The notes: generated from the letters alone by a model not told the origin. 64,000 bases of DNA from Aquimarina sp042434915 (GCF_042434915.1 NZ_CP170198.1:3348001-3412000); one strand, 5' to 3'; counted from the stretch's first letter, positions 8,597 to 17,754 are shown. Translations and numbers: made by a program.

Positions 8597-8919
8597 TTGT
8601 GTTATTGGTTCTCAAATTGACACTTAACTCTAAGTGATACCTTGCATCTACGAGGTTAAATTAAAGATTACAACCGAGGTTAAAGAACATGTTATATTAC
8701 AATTAACATATTTTTCTCTAGTTGTTAAAACCGAAATAATTCTATGTTAATCTTAACCTAAACCTAAATGGTTAATCAGATTTTTGACAAATCATTCTCA
8801 AACTAATTCCTATTTTTAAAATTGATCAGTTTGTTCATCGATTCTCTACAAGTGGAGAATAGTACTGTAGCATATAAGGTTGCTACAAATAATACATTAA
8901 TATTGTCACAATTAAACAT
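8597..8919. other. intergenic region with four GGTTAA/TTAACC words
   Basis: The gap between the divergent DUF2254 and topoisomerase genes holds no ORF I can support. It has a direct repeat of CGAGGTTAAA at 8651-8660 and 8675-8684 (24 bases apart) and an inverted TTAACC/GGTTAA pair at 8753-8758 and 8770-8775. These could be operator elements. No good TTG-N-TAnnTTTG promoter is seen for the topoisomerase gene. Confidence 0.35.
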
Positions 8920-9999
8920 ATGATTCTTAAAGACAGCCATTTAAATGAAATGATTACAAATCCTGAAAAAGCTGCTGTTATAGCAAATCTTGTGTATTTG
9001 AATGATGATGTTACTAATTTTTCTATACAGCGTAAACGAGTTGAAAAAGACTTTATTTATGAAAAAAATGGCGTTTTAATAGATCAAGAGGAGATAGAAC
9101 GTATTGAATCCCTAGTGATTCCTCCTGCATGGGAAAAGGTTCGAATCACCCACATAACCAATGGCCATTTGCAGGTGGTAGGAAGAGACTTAAAGCATAG
9201 AAAACAATATAAATATCACCCTTTATGGAGTAAGATCAGAAATCAAACTAAGTTTTTTAAAATGGCTTCGTTCGCAAATATTCTTCCAAAAATACGCCAG
9301 CAGGTAGAAAAGGATTTAAGTGTAACGGGAATGCCCAAAAGAAAAGTTTTGGCATTGGTTATAAAACTAATGGAAGAAACACATATTAGAGTGGGTAACG
9401 AATATTATGCAAAACGCAATAAAACATATGGACTTTCTACACTGCGATCGCGTCACGTAACCCATGGAAAAGGAAAGCTCAAATTTCATTTTGTTGGTAA
9501 AAAAGGTAAAGAGCATACGGTTACTTTGCGTAATAAAAAATTAATTCGACTAGTGAATCGTTGTGAAGAAATACCTGGGTGGGAGTTGTTTAAGTATTAT
9601 GATGAAGCTAATAAAAAGCACACTATTGATAGTGGTATGATTAATGATTACATACAGAGCATTAGTGGGGATTTATTTTCTGCCAAAGATTTTCGTACGT
9701 GGGCCGCTACGGTTGTTTTTTTTGAGGCAGTACGAGATATTGGTTTTGTTGAAGATAAAGCCAAGAATCAAAAAAATGTTTTGGCAGGTTTTGATGCGGC
9801 TGCTGCTGCCTTAGGAAATACGAGAAATGTATGTAGAAAATATTATGTACATCCAGAAATTGTAGCTAGTTACAAGAACGGAAGTATTGTTCCTTATTTT
9901 GAAGCAGTTAATGAAGAACCACAAAAGCATTCTAATTTTATGTCCCAAACAGAGCTTATAATTAGGGATGCTATCAAGAAATTTAAAATTGAGGTTTAA
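8920..9999 (+). CDS. DNA topoisomerase IB (poxvirus-like)
   Basis: A 359-residue type IB topoisomerase, which relaxes supercoils through a 3'-phosphotyrosyl intermediate. The N-terminal domain contains VIPPAWEKVRI and GRDLKHRKQYKYHP, the standard bacterial TopIB N-terminal signature. Catalytic-domain residues include THIRVGNEYY (Arg157), the THGKGK lysine segment, DFRTW (Arg259) and CRKYYVHP, where Tyr309 is the aligned nucleophile (Tyr308 is adjacent). Length matches bacterial enzymes. It is a single gene, with a possible 39-codon ORF just downstream. Confidence 0.93.
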   Translation: MILKDSHLNEMITNPEKAAVIANLVYLNDDVTNFSIQRKRVEKDFIYEKNGVLIDQEEIERIESLVIPPAWEKVRITHITNGHLQVVGRDLKHRKQYKYHPLWSKIRNQTKFFKMASFANILPKIRQQVEKDLSVTGMPKRKVLALVIKLMEETHIRVGNEYYAKRNKTYGLSTLRSRHVTHGKGKLKFHFVGKKGKEHTVTLRNKKLIRLVNRCEEIPGWELFKYYDEANKKHTIDSGMINDYIQSISGDLFSAKDFRTWAATVVFFEAVRDIGFVEDKAKNQKNVLAGFDAAAAALGNTRNVCRKYYVHPEIVASYKNGSIVPYFEAVNEEPQKHSNFMSQTELIIRDAIKKFKIEV

Positions 10000-10014
10000 T
10001 TTAAAATAACACGT

Positions 10015-10134
10015 ATGAATGGAAAGTCAAAATTAGAAATTTTTATAAATTACTTTACAATTTATATTTTAGTTAGTTTGGTTATTTTTACGCTTATTTT
10101 ACTCATATATAATTGGATTATATATTACAGTTAA
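10015..10134 (+). CDS. possible small membrane peptide (39 aa)
   Basis: A 39-codon ORF begins 15 bases after the topoisomerase stop. It encodes a short polar start (MNGKSKLEIF) and one hydrophobic helix of about 23 residues, ending with aromatic residues. No homology is recognised. The short length and high AT content mean it could be chance. The terminator starts directly after its stop codon, which fits a real end of a transcribed unit. Confidence 0.35.
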   Translation: MNGKSKLEIFINYFTIYILVSLVIFTLILLIYNWIIYYS

Positions 10135-10135
10135 A

Positions 10136-10166
10136 ACCCGATTCTTTTAAAAAAAATTGGGCTAAA
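10136..10166. terminator. terminator between convergent genes
   Basis: ACCCGATTCTTTT pairs with AAAAAAAATTGGGCT with one mismatch and wobble pairs. On the minus strand the hairpin reads AGCCCAATTTTTTTT and is followed by AATC; the A/T-rich arms allow use on both strands. It lies between the topoisomerase unit and the aldehyde dehydrogenase gene. Confidence 0.55.
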
Positions 10167-10173
10167 TTGTAGC

Positions 10174-11538
10174 TTATTTGGAAATATAAACTGTCTTTGC
10201 ATTAACAAATTCCATTATTCCATCTTTAGATAATTCTCTTCCGTAACCAGAGGCTTTAGTTCCTCCAAAAGGTAATCTTGGATCAGATTTTACCATTTCA
10301 TTTATAAAAAATGCTCCATCTTCAATGGTAGCGATGCTTTTTCTTGCTTTTTCAATATTTTGTGTAAATAACATTGTTCCTAATCCAAATCTAGAATTAG
10401 CTGCCAGAGCAAGTGATTCAGTTTCATCTTTAGCTTTAATTATTGCTGCCACAGGCCCAAAAATTTCTTCGTCAAAGGCCGGCATACCAGGCTTTACATC
10501 GATTAAAATTGTTGGATCGTAATAAGTCTTATCTTGAGTATTGCCCAGTGTAACTTTTGCCCCTTGATCAATAGATTCTTCTATTTGTTTTTTAACCTCT
10601 TTGGCTAAATCTTCTCTAGCCATAACGCTAATTTCGGTTGACTTATCAGAAGGATCACCTATGACAAGAGATTTAACATGCGCCGTAAACTTTTCTAAGA
10701 ACTCATCATAAATATCCTCTACCACAATAAAACGTTTGGCAGCAATACAACTTTGACCAGTATTCTGCATTCTTGCCTTTACAATGGTTTCCATATGTTT
10801 TTCTAGATCAGCATCCTTCCAGATAATACAGGCATTATTACCTCCAAGTTCTAAAACTGTTTTCTTTAAATTTTTACCACTAGTTGCAGCGATGGATACT
10901 CCTGCCGCTTCGCTACCTGTTAAGGTGGCAGCTTTAATAATATCATCTTCGAGCAAGTCTTCTATCTCTTCATGACCTACCAATAGATTTTGAAAGCAAC
11001 CTTCTGGGAAACCAGCTTTTCTAAAAATTTTGGTAATCAACAGTGCACACCCAATAACATTTGAAGCATGTTTTAAAACAGCTACATTTCCAGCCATAAG
11101 ACTTGGAGCCGCAAACCGAAATACTTGCCAAAAAGGATAGTTCCACGGCATAACTGCAAGAATACAACCCAAAGGGTCATAACTAATAAAACTTTCTGAA
11201 GCTTCAGTTTCTATGATAGCATCTGCGAGAAATTGTGGAGCGTTAAGGGCATAAAAATCACATACCCAAGCACATTTTTCGATCTCGGCAATACTTTGGG
11301 AAATTGGTTTACCCATTTCTAACGTTATCATCGTAGCATATTCTTCTTTATTATCCATCAGAATTTCTGCGACTTGTTTCATTTTTTTTGCTCTATCTTT
11401 GATCGGTGTCGTTCTCCATGATGCAAAAGTTTGATCAGCATTTTTTAATATTTCTGAAGCTTCTTGTGAGCTATGAGCATCGTAGGTTTTAATAAGTTCT
11501 CCAGTATATGGATTTATTGATTTTATTTTTTTTGACAT
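10174..11538 (-). CDS. NAD(P)-dependent aldehyde dehydrogenase, succinate-semialdehyde dehydrogenase-like
   Basis: A 454-residue aldehyde dehydrogenase that oxidises an aldehyde to its acid. The oxyanion Asn of MPWNYPFW (Asn133), general-base Glu230 in LELGGNN and nucleophile Cys264 in NTGQSC are all present. The EEIFGPVA and LPFGGTKASGYGRE blocks close the family pattern. The short length and sequence resemble the GabD1-type succinate-semialdehyde dehydrogenases, but substrate is not proven. A DUF2945 gene precedes it on the same strand 45 bases away. Confidence 0.88.
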   Translation of the reverse strand: MSKKIKSINPYTGELIKTYDAHSSQEASEILKNADQTFASWRTTPIKDRAKKMKQVAEILMDNKEEYATMITLEMGKPISQSIAEIEKCAWVCDFYALNAPQFLADAIIETEASESFISYDPLGCILAVMPWNYPFWQVFRFAAPSLMAGNVAVLKHASNVIGCALLITKIFRKAGFPEGCFQNLLVGHEEIEDLLEDDIIKAATLTGSEAAGVSIAATSGKNLKKTVLELGGNNACIIWKDADLEKHMETIVKARMQNTGQSCIAAKRFIVVEDIYDEFLEKFTAHVKSLVIGDPSDKSTEISVMAREDLAKEVKKQIEESIDQGAKVTLGNTQDKTYYDPTILIDVKPGMPAFDEEIFGPVAAIIKAKDETESLALAANSRFGLGTMLFTQNIEKARKSIATIEDGAFFINEMVKSDPRLPFGGTKASGYGRELSKDGIMEFVNAKTVYISK

Positions 11539-11583
11539 AAATATGTATGTAATTTTTATAATTATCGTTCGTAAAACATAGGG

Positions 11584-11793
11584 TTAAGCACGCTCAACTT
11601 CACTTTCACTCTTTAATACATAGTCACCATCATCTTGTTTAATATAGAGTGCTTTATTATTTTGTTCACCTTCTCGCGTTACTTCGGTACCTTTTATTGT
11701 TTTAGAAATTTTTGACGTATACGTCTCTTCTACTTTTCCGCTAGCTGTACCATTACCCCATTTCCACTGTACTTTTGTCCCTGTCTTTATCAT
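11584..11793 (-). CDS. DUF2945 (hypervirulence-associated TUDOR-fold) protein
   Basis: A 69-residue protein matching DUF2945: the start IKTGTKVQWKWGNGTASGKV and the end DGDYVLKSESEVE are typical. The fold is a small beta barrel of the TUDOR type. The function in bacteria is unknown, and the hypervirulence label comes from a eukaryotic family member. It lies upstream of the aldehyde dehydrogenase on the same strand and may be cotranscribed with it. The terminator at 11806-11838 separates it from the secreted protein upstream. Confidence 0.85.
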   Translation of the reverse strand: MIKTGTKVQWKWGNGTASGKVEETYTSKISKTIKGTEVTREGEQNNKALYIKQDDGDYVLKSESEVERA

Positions 11794-11805
11794 AATTTAA
11801 AAATA

Positions 11806-11838
11806 TAAGCCTTTCAAAAAGATTGTATGAAAGGCTTA
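11806..11838 (-). terminator. terminator after the secreted-protein gene
   Basis: An 11-bp perfect stem (TAAGCCTTTCA / TGAAAGGCTTA) with an 11-base loop, followed on the minus strand by a T-rich ATATTTTT tract. It lies just after the leftward gene ending at 11863. Confidence 0.8.
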
Positions 11839-11862
11839 GTAATTGTAGTGTTACTTAAATAA

Positions 11863-12408
11863 TTATTGCTTAATGATGCTATATTTCTCCATTTTCATCT
11901 CTTTCGTACTACTATCATAGTATTCTACAGTGAAATTTCCGTCTTTATCAAAATATCCAAAACCACGATCATTATTTGAATCAAAAAAGTAATAATTAGG
12001 TTGGCTAGAACGTATTGCTTTACCTACATTTTTTGACTCTTTCTTGGTAGCTACATCAAAACCTTTCTCTTTTGGTGAAAATGTGTAGTCTAAGTTATTA
12101 TGACGGTAATACGTTTTTTTTGTTATCACGTCGTAAGCGTTATCCATATCATTATCGATACTACTAGTTTCAGTTACAGTGGATGGAGTTTCAATACGTT
12201 GTTGATTCACTTTCTCTTTGTCAGCGGGATCCATTTTTACCTCACTTTCCTCTTTTACAGTAGTTTTTACTTTATTTTCGACTGTGCCCTTATTGTCTTT
12301 TACTTTAACGGTTTTTGTTGTTTCTTCAACTTTTACGTTTTTGGGGTTTTCTTGTGCATTTACATGAATAGAAAATACGAATAGAATTAACAAAAATACA
12401 TTTCTCAT
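11863..12408 (-). CDS. secreted hypothetical protein
   Basis: A 181-residue protein with a clear Sec signal peptide (hydrophobic LLILFVFSI, cleavage expected after VNA, residue 18). A Lys/Glu/Thr-rich low-complexity stretch (residues 20-80) follows, then a globular-looking C-terminal part with YYRHNNLDYTF and FFDSNNDRGFGYFDKDGNFTV. The latter is weakly reminiscent of MORN/WG-type beta repeats. No family is recognised. A sigma54-like element lies about 110 bases upstream (12518-12532). Confidence 0.65.
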   Translation of the reverse strand: MRNVFLLILFVFSIHVNAQENPKNVKVEETTKTVKVKDNKGTVENKVKTTVKEESEVKMDPADKEKVNQQRIETPSTVTETSSIDNDMDNAYDVITKKTYYRHNNLDYTFSPKEKGFDVATKKESKNVGKAIRSSQPNYYFFDSNNDRGFGYFDKDGNFTVEYYDSSTKEMKMEKYSIIKQ

Positions 12409-12517
12409 TGGTTGTGTTTTAAATGAATACTAATTAGTAAATGTACCTATAGATAAAATTAATAAGTACATTTCTAAATCTTTCAATCTAAGGTAAACAG
12501 TATTATCAACACTTTAG

Positions 12518-12532
12518 GCTAAAGAAATGCCA
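12518..12532 (-). promoter_or_regulatory. sigma54-like -24/-12 element
   Basis: The minus strand reads TGGCATTTCTTTAGC: GG and GC with correct -24/-12 spacing, one mismatch in TTGC (TAGC). It lies 110 bases upstream of the secreted-protein start, just after the AraC gene stop. It is a pattern match only. Confidence 0.35.
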
Positions 12533-12550
12533 AAATATGAGGGAATAAGT

Positions 12551-13666
12551 TTAATTTTTCTTAAAGGGCAAGTGTTTTGCCCTAAATTCTGAAGGGGTTA
12601 GGTTATAATTTTCTTTAAAAATTTTTGAAAAGTAACTCTTACTAGATAGTCCAATTCTATCAGCTACCTCAGACATGGATAGGTCGGTGTTAAGTAATAA
12701 ATTTTTTGCTAATGTAAAGCGTAGTTTTTGGATGTATTGATTGACGGTCATTTTATGTATAATCTTAAATCCTTCCTGTAATTTATTTACATTGAGGCCA
12801 ATGGTCGAGGCAATAATATCAATAGTTGGTAAATCAGATAATTCGTTTTCTATCAAGGTAGCTGCTTTTTCGATGAGCTTAATTTCTGACCTGCGCAGGA
12901 GAATACGATGTCCTTCATCCTTGCTGTCATCTTGATATTGAACTATCTGTTCGGCCAAAATATGATAGACCACACCCTCTAGATAGATTTTTCTCAAAAA
13001 GTTTTCATGCATAAAATTCTGTGTGTCTGCAATGAGATCAGCTATTTTAAAACTATAAAATCCATCGTAGTAAAACGAAGATTTTGCTTCGACATCTTGA
13101 AATAGATCTTTAAGCTTTTTGCCAATACTACCTAATTCGCATTCCATCTTAGTTTTAAATTCTTTACGAGAAATTTCTACGCTACTGATATAATTATGAA
13201 CATCTTTTTTAAAATGAAGAACATGACCATTGTATCGACTGCTTGAAACTACAGCGTTTTGATACTGATCAATGGTGTGGATTAAATTTTCATTTTCAAA
13301 ACGATGGGATATTGAGCCCTCAAGACAGTACAAAAATTTTAAAGGATGTACATGATTTACGATAAAGTGCAATTCGATATCTTCAAGAAAAGTGCAATCG
13401 TAATAGATAAGACCTAGGCCATCTTTAAAATTCATACCTTTTATATACCCTTTACCTATATTGGGAGGTATGGTGAGTATGTATTCTCCGCAGTTTTGGT
13501 CATAATTAGTATTAAAGGCTTCTGCAAGATCTCTTATGACTTCTGCCAGGGGTAATGAGTGAACATGATATATTTTCAAAATAAAAAGTTTAGATAAAAG
13601 ATGATTATAGCTACTTTTAAACAACGTATATATGTATTGTAAAAGGGAGATCTTTAATGAATACAA
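12551..13666 (-). CDS. AraC-family transcriptional regulator
   Basis: A regulator with a C-terminal AraC/XylS DNA-binding domain (about residues 278-368 of the longest frame) holding both helix-turn-helices: IDIIASTIGLNVNKL and MSEVADRIGLSSKSYFSKIF. It ends with the usual NLTPSEFRA. The N-terminal half resembles the sensory domain of Bacteroidota AraC proteins but no ligand can be named. The first ~29 residues are AT-rich and hydrophobic and may be untranslated; a TTG at 13579 (start MKIYHVHSLPL) would give 342 residues. It is a single gene between a secreted protein and cspA. Confidence 0.85.
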   Translation of the reverse strand: MYSLKISLLQYIYTLFKSSYNHLLSKLFILKIYHVHSLPLAEVIRDLAEAFNTNYDQNCGEYILTIPPNIGKGYIKGMNFKDGLGLIYYDCTFLEDIELHFIVNHVHPLKFLYCLEGSISHRFENENLIHTIDQYQNAVVSSSRYNGHVLHFKKDVHNYISSVEISRKEFKTKMECELGSIGKKLKDLFQDVEAKSSFYYDGFYSFKIADLIADTQNFMHENFLRKIYLEGVVYHILAEQIVQYQDDSKDEGHRILLRRSEIKLIEKAATLIENELSDLPTIDIIASTIGLNVNKLQEGFKIIHKMTVNQYIQKLRFTLAKNLLLNTDLSMSEVADRIGLSSKSYFSKIFKENYNLTPSEFRAKHLPFKKN

Positions 13667-13966
13667 CTCCTTTATTAAACTTATCCCATTTTAATCAGAT
13701 ATACTGTATGTCCAAATATAAAATTATTGTAATCGATGTATTAATTTTAATTAATGCCAAATCTACGATTTAACAAATGCTAAAAATGGGCAGAATTTAA
13801 TATTGTTAAATTTAGTGCGAAAAGTATTAAGGTTATCTTAATGTTTGCTACTCGAGAAGTTTTTGAGTGTTGATATATAAGGATCATATTTAACTTGTAA
13901 TTAAGACAATACTTTCAAGTAAATGAAAAGAATTATTACGTTTTCTTTAAAAAAAAAGCACAAAAA
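13667..13966. other. AT-rich intergenic region, no gene seen
   Basis: This is the gap between the AraC gene start and the terminator of the cold-shock gene. I see no ORF, tRNA-like fold or strong promoter beyond general AT-rich sequence. The AraC promoter should lie at its left side. Confidence 0.5.
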
Positions 13967-13990
13967 AAGCCTATCCATAAGGACAGGCTT
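13967..13990 (-). terminator. terminator of the cold-shock gene
   Basis: The stem AAGCCTATCC / GGACAGGCTT has one mismatch and a 4-base loop. On the minus strand it is followed by TTTTTTT, just after the leftward cold-shock gene. Confidence 0.85.
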
Positions 13991-14011
13991 ATCATTTTAT
14001 AGGAAATATTA

Positions 14012-14203
14012 TTAGATAACTTTAACGTTAACTGCATTTAATCCCTTTCTACCTTCTTGAAGATCAAATTCTACTTCGTCACCTTCACGAATTTCATCGA
14101 TAAGTCCAGAAATGTGTACAAAATGTTCTTTGTTTGAGTCTTCTTCACTAATAAATCCGAAACCTTTAGATTCGTTGAAGAATTTTACTGTGCCTTTATT
14201 CAT
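14012..14203 (-). CDS. cold-shock domain protein (CspA family)
   Basis: A 63-residue single cold-shock domain, an RNA/ssDNA chaperone that melts structure in transcripts. RNP1 appears as KGFGFIS (residues 13-19) and RNP2 as EHFVHIS; the usual VFVH is HFVH. The start MNKGTVKFFNESKGFGFI is typical of Bacteroidota Csps. A good promoter lies 31 bases upstream and a terminator just downstream, so it is a monocistronic gene. Confidence 0.95.
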   Translation of the reverse strand: MNKGTVKFFNESKGFGFISEEDSNKEHFVHISGLIDEIREGDEVEFDLQEGRKGLNAVNVKVI

Positions 14204-14233
14204 TGTAATAAATTAAAAAATATATATTAGATG

Positions 14234-14265
14234 CAAATGTACTATATTGTTATTTGATCTAGCAA
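14234..14265 (-). promoter_or_regulatory. promoter of the cold-shock gene
   Basis: On the minus strand there is TTG (14263-14265), 21 bases, then TACATTTG (14234-14241). This matches the Bacteroidota TTG-N17-23-TAnnTTTG promoter. Transcription would begin about 25 bases before the ATG, leaving no long cspA-type leader. Confidence 0.7.
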
Positions 14266-14626
14266 TTTTTTAAGACTTAATTAATAGAAAGATACAGATA
14301 CTATTGATTTTACTGAGTTGAGCCAAGTTTTTTTCGAAAAAATCAAAGCAATTATTATCTACTTTAAAAGTAATCAAAAGGTTAAGCTTATATTTTTAGT
14401 GGTAAAACAGTAAAAAATTGTATAACAATATTCAATTTTCTACTTGTCTACTATTGACTACAGTTACCTCAAAACCCCGACTTGTTTTTATTTAAATGCT
14501 CATATAATCGATGAGAGGTATTTTTTTCATAAATTATTCTTAATCTTTGTCTACTTTTTTTTAAAAAATGCAGTAAAATTAAAAATCCTTATACCTTGCT
14601 ACCTTTCAATTTTAATCTTAACATTC

Positions 14627-17600
14627 GTGCAAAAAAAAGGGATTTTTAAAAATCAAAATCCGCAATTGGTAGTAGGCGTTGGAGCATCGGTAGGAGACTT
14701 AAATGCTTTAAAAATTTTTGTTAAGAATATTACTACAGATTTTGATATAACCTATGTTTTGGTACAGCATTTGGATCGGACTCCTAAGAGTTTACTACCA
14801 CAGCTGCTTCAAGGGTATGCCGCAATTCCTGTGGTCGAGATTGAGAATGAAATGACGTATGAGTCGAATATAATGTATGTCCTTCCTAGTAACCAACGAC
14901 TTTTTATCGAGGGTAATGTGTTTAAACTTGTATCAAGAAAAGAGCAAGTTTGTAGTCAAGTTTCTTTATTAAATGATTTTTTTGAGTCATTGGCTAAGTC
15001 ATATAAAAATAAAGCGGTAGGTATTGTATTCTCTGGAACTGGAAATGATAGCGCGTATGGATTGGGAATACTTAAAGAAAACGGCGGAATCACTATAGCT
15101 CAAGATCCTGCATCATCAAACAGTAAAGGAATACATACAAATGCATACTTATCAAAAAAAATTGATTACGTGGTGAAGCCAGAAGATATGTTGAATACAA
15201 TTAGAATGGCTATGAATAAATTACAAAAAGAGTTGTTCGACAGCAAATCTATAAATAAGACCGATATACAAATAAGTGCAGAGAATCTTTTACTAAAGGA
15301 TTATACGCCAGCAACTGTGGTAGTAAATCAAAACTTAGATCTAATTCATACAAACGGTAAAGTTGTCAATTATTTGAAGCAACCGCTAGGCGGATCTAAC
15401 AAAAGCTTGTTGAAACTAGCAAAAGGAGGTTTGGGTTATGATGTTAAACAATTAGTGAATAGAGCAGTCAAAACTGGTAAAGTACAGCATAATAAGAATG
15501 TCTTAATTAACTTTGATGATAAAAGACACCAAATATCCATCAAAGTAATACCCATCTTAGGTATAGAAGGTTCGCATTATCTTGTTATTTTCAAAAAAAA
15601 TAAAAAACTAAAAAGGGACTCGCAATTCAACTCAAGTATTGTAGCTAGTACCGAGACCAAAAAAGACCTACGTATTAAAGAGTTGGAGGAAGCTTTGTTA
15701 CATGCAAAAGAAGAATTAATGCAAATGACAGAGGAACAGGCGATGGTAACTGAGGAACTTCAAAGCGCTAATGAAGAGCTTATGAGCGGAACAGAGGAGT
15801 TACAAATTCTCAATGAAGAACTCAAATCAAGTAAAGAAGCATTACAACGTACTGTTCAAGAAATTACGGTAACTAATCATAAATTAACTGCCTTAAATAA
15901 GAAAGTATTTAAAGAAAAACAATTTTCTGAAGCTATTGTCAAAACAATGCGACACCCCTTATTAGTCTTAGATAAAGAATACAATGTCATAATGGCTAGT
16001 GATGTTTTTTATGAACATTTTAAAATAAGTAAGGAGAAAATTTTAGGAAAATCAATTAACGACCAAAAACATGAGCTGTGGGATGCCTCTGCACTTAAAG
16101 AGCTTCTAGAAACTTCCTTATCAAATCAAGAAAGTTTTAAAAATTATAAGATCGTTCATGATATCAAGACAATAGGAGAACGAACTCTGTTACTTAACGG
16201 TCAAAAGGTTCTGTCGAACAAAGGAGAGGACGAAACTATACTTCTGGTTTTTGAAGATATTACAGAGCGTAATTTGGCAGAAAATCAATCGATAGAAAGT
16301 ATTTATCAATATAACGAATTTATAGAAAGCTCTCCTTGGCTTATCGCAATCTTGAAAGGAGAGAATCTACAGCTTGAACTAGCAAATCCAGCCATGCTCG
16401 AGGTTTTAGGTAAGGGGAAGAATATTATAGGAACACCTTATGCAGAAGCAGTGCCAGAATTAGTTACGCAAGGATTTATAGCAATCTTAGAAAAAGTATA
16501 TAAAACCGGCGAACCGTATGAAGCTTTTAAAGTACCAGCAACTTTGAAAAAGAATGGAAAAGATGAACTCAATTATTATGACTTCATTTATCAACCACAA
16601 CATAATATAAAAGGAGATATTGTAGGGGTATCCATTATTGCAACAATTGTCACAGATCAAGTAGAGTTATACAATAAGTTAGAAGAAAGTGAGAAGAAGT
16701 TTAATCAATTATCAGATCAACTTCCAGACTTAATTAATTTATCAGACCATGAGGGAAAAGTATTTTATTATAATCAAAGCTGGCTTAATTTTACAGGCCT
16801 TACTCTTGATGAGCTAAAAAACAGAAATTGGGAGTTGACCATACATCCTGATGATTTAGAAGAGGTGAAAGAAAAATTTGATCATTCGCTACGTCACAAT
16901 ACAGATTTCAATATGGAACTTCGTATTTTAAATAGACATGGAGAATACTGTTGGTTTCTATCACGAGCCTTACCTATTACCAATGCCGATGGTGAGGTTA
17001 TATGGATAGGATCTAATGTTTTAATTCAGAATCTCAAAGAAGATGAAAAAAGAAAAGAAAACTTTTTGAAATTAGTGAGTCACGAACTTAAAACTCCAGT
17101 AACATCGATCAAAGGGTATGTACAGTTGTTGTTAAGTATGATTGAAACAACCAATTCTCGTAACATTGATGCGTTCCCATTGGTGCCCTCTCTCAAACGT
17201 ATAGATACACAAATTAGCAGGCTTACAGTTTTAATAGCAGAGATGTTAGATCTATCTCGTATGGAAGATAGTAAACTTGTACTACAAAAAAAAGAGTTTG
17301 ATCTAAATGAACTAGTGATTCGTACTGTAGAGGATATAGAACATTCTACAGGTTTTTCAAATATTAAATTAACCTTACCCTCAACCGAGACAATCGTGCA
17401 TGCAGATGCAGATCGTATAGGTCAAGTTCTTATCAATTTTATAACAAATGCTTTAAAATATACGACTACAAATAAAAAAGTAGATATCAAATTAATGCAA
17501 TCAGATACACATACAATAGCGGTAAGTGTGAGGGATTATGGTATAGGGATTGCCAAAGGTGATCAAGAGAAAATATTTAATAAATTTTATAGAGTGAGTA

Positions 17601-17746
17601 GTAAAAATGAAGCAACATATGCAGGATTTGGGATAGGTCTATTTATCGCAAAACAAATTATGGAACGACATGGAGGCTCAGTAGAAGTTAAGAGTGAGTT
17701 AGGAGAAGGCGCTACCTTCACCTTTCTATTACCAATCAAAAACTAG
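14627..17746 (+). CDS. CheB-domain/multi-PAS hybrid sensor histidine kinase lacking CheR
   Basis: The chosen GTG start gives 1039 residues. The frame extends 183 bases upstream to a TTG but that stretch looks like AT-rich leader. Order: CheB methylesterase domain (about 14-200) with the triad Ser21 (GASVG), His48 (VQHLD) and Asp141 (GTGNDSAYG); a PAS-like linker (228-325); a TEELQSANEEL-type coiled coil (345-430); about three PAS domains (435-805); HisKA with phospho-acceptor His819 (LVSHELKTP); and HATPase (NFITNALKYTT, DYGIGIAKGD, FGIGLFIAKQ). Most proteins of this type carry a CheR methyltransferase between CheB and the coiled coil; here it is absent. The response regulator gene follows after 8 bases and is the likely partner. 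Confidence 0.88.
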   Translation: MQKKGIFKNQNPQLVVGVGASVGDLNALKIFVKNITTDFDITYVLVQHLDRTPKSLLPQLLQGYAAIPVVEIENEMTYESNIMYVLPSNQRLFIEGNVFKLVSRKEQVCSQVSLLNDFFESLAKSYKNKAVGIVFSGTGNDSAYGLGILKENGGITIAQDPASSNSKGIHTNAYLSKKIDYVVKPEDMLNTIRMAMNKLQKELFDSKSINKTDIQISAENLLLKDYTPATVVVNQNLDLIHTNGKVVNYLKQPLGGSNKSLLKLAKGGLGYDVKQLVNRAVKTGKVQHNKNVLINFDDKRHQISIKVIPILGIEGSHYLVIFKKNKKLKRDSQFNSSIVASTETKKDLRIKELEEALLHAKEELMQMTEEQAMVTEELQSANEELMSGTEELQILNEELKSSKEALQRTVQEITVTNHKLTALNKKVFKEKQFSEAIVKTMRHPLLVLDKEYNVIMASDVFYEHFKISKEKILGKSINDQKHELWDASALKELLETSLSNQESFKNYKIVHDIKTIGERTLLLNGQKVLSNKGEDETILLVFEDITERNLAENQSIESIYQYNEFIESSPWLIAILKGENLQLELANPAMLEVLGKGKNIIGTPYAEAVPELVTQGFIAILEKVYKTGEPYEAFKVPATLKKNGKDELNYYDFIYQPQHNIKGDIVGVSIIATIVTDQVELYNKLEESEKKFNQLSDQLPDLINLSDHEGKVFYYNQSWLNFTGLTLDELKNRNWELTIHPDDLEEVKEKFDHSLRHNTDFNMELRILNRHGEYCWFLSRALPITNADGEVIWIGSNVLIQNLKEDEKRKENFLKLVSHELKTPVTSIKGYVQLLLSMIETTNSRNIDAFPLVPSLKRIDTQISRLTVLIAEMLDLSRMEDSKLVLQKKEFDLNELVIRTVEDIEHSTGFSNIKLTLPSTETIVHADADRIGQVLINFITNALKYTTTNKKVDIKLMQSDTHTIAVSVRDYGIGIAKGDQEKIFNKFYRVSSKNEATYAGFGIGLFIAKQIMERHGGSVEVKSELGEGATFTFLLPIKN

Positions 17747-17754
17747 AAGTAATA

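Noticed and set aside
14444..14626. N-terminal extension of the CheB kinase from a TTG, with a hydrophobic stretch
   Set aside because: The start is TTG, the sequence is AT-rich leader-like, and CheB proteins of this type begin shortly before VVGVGAS. GTG 14627 is preferred.
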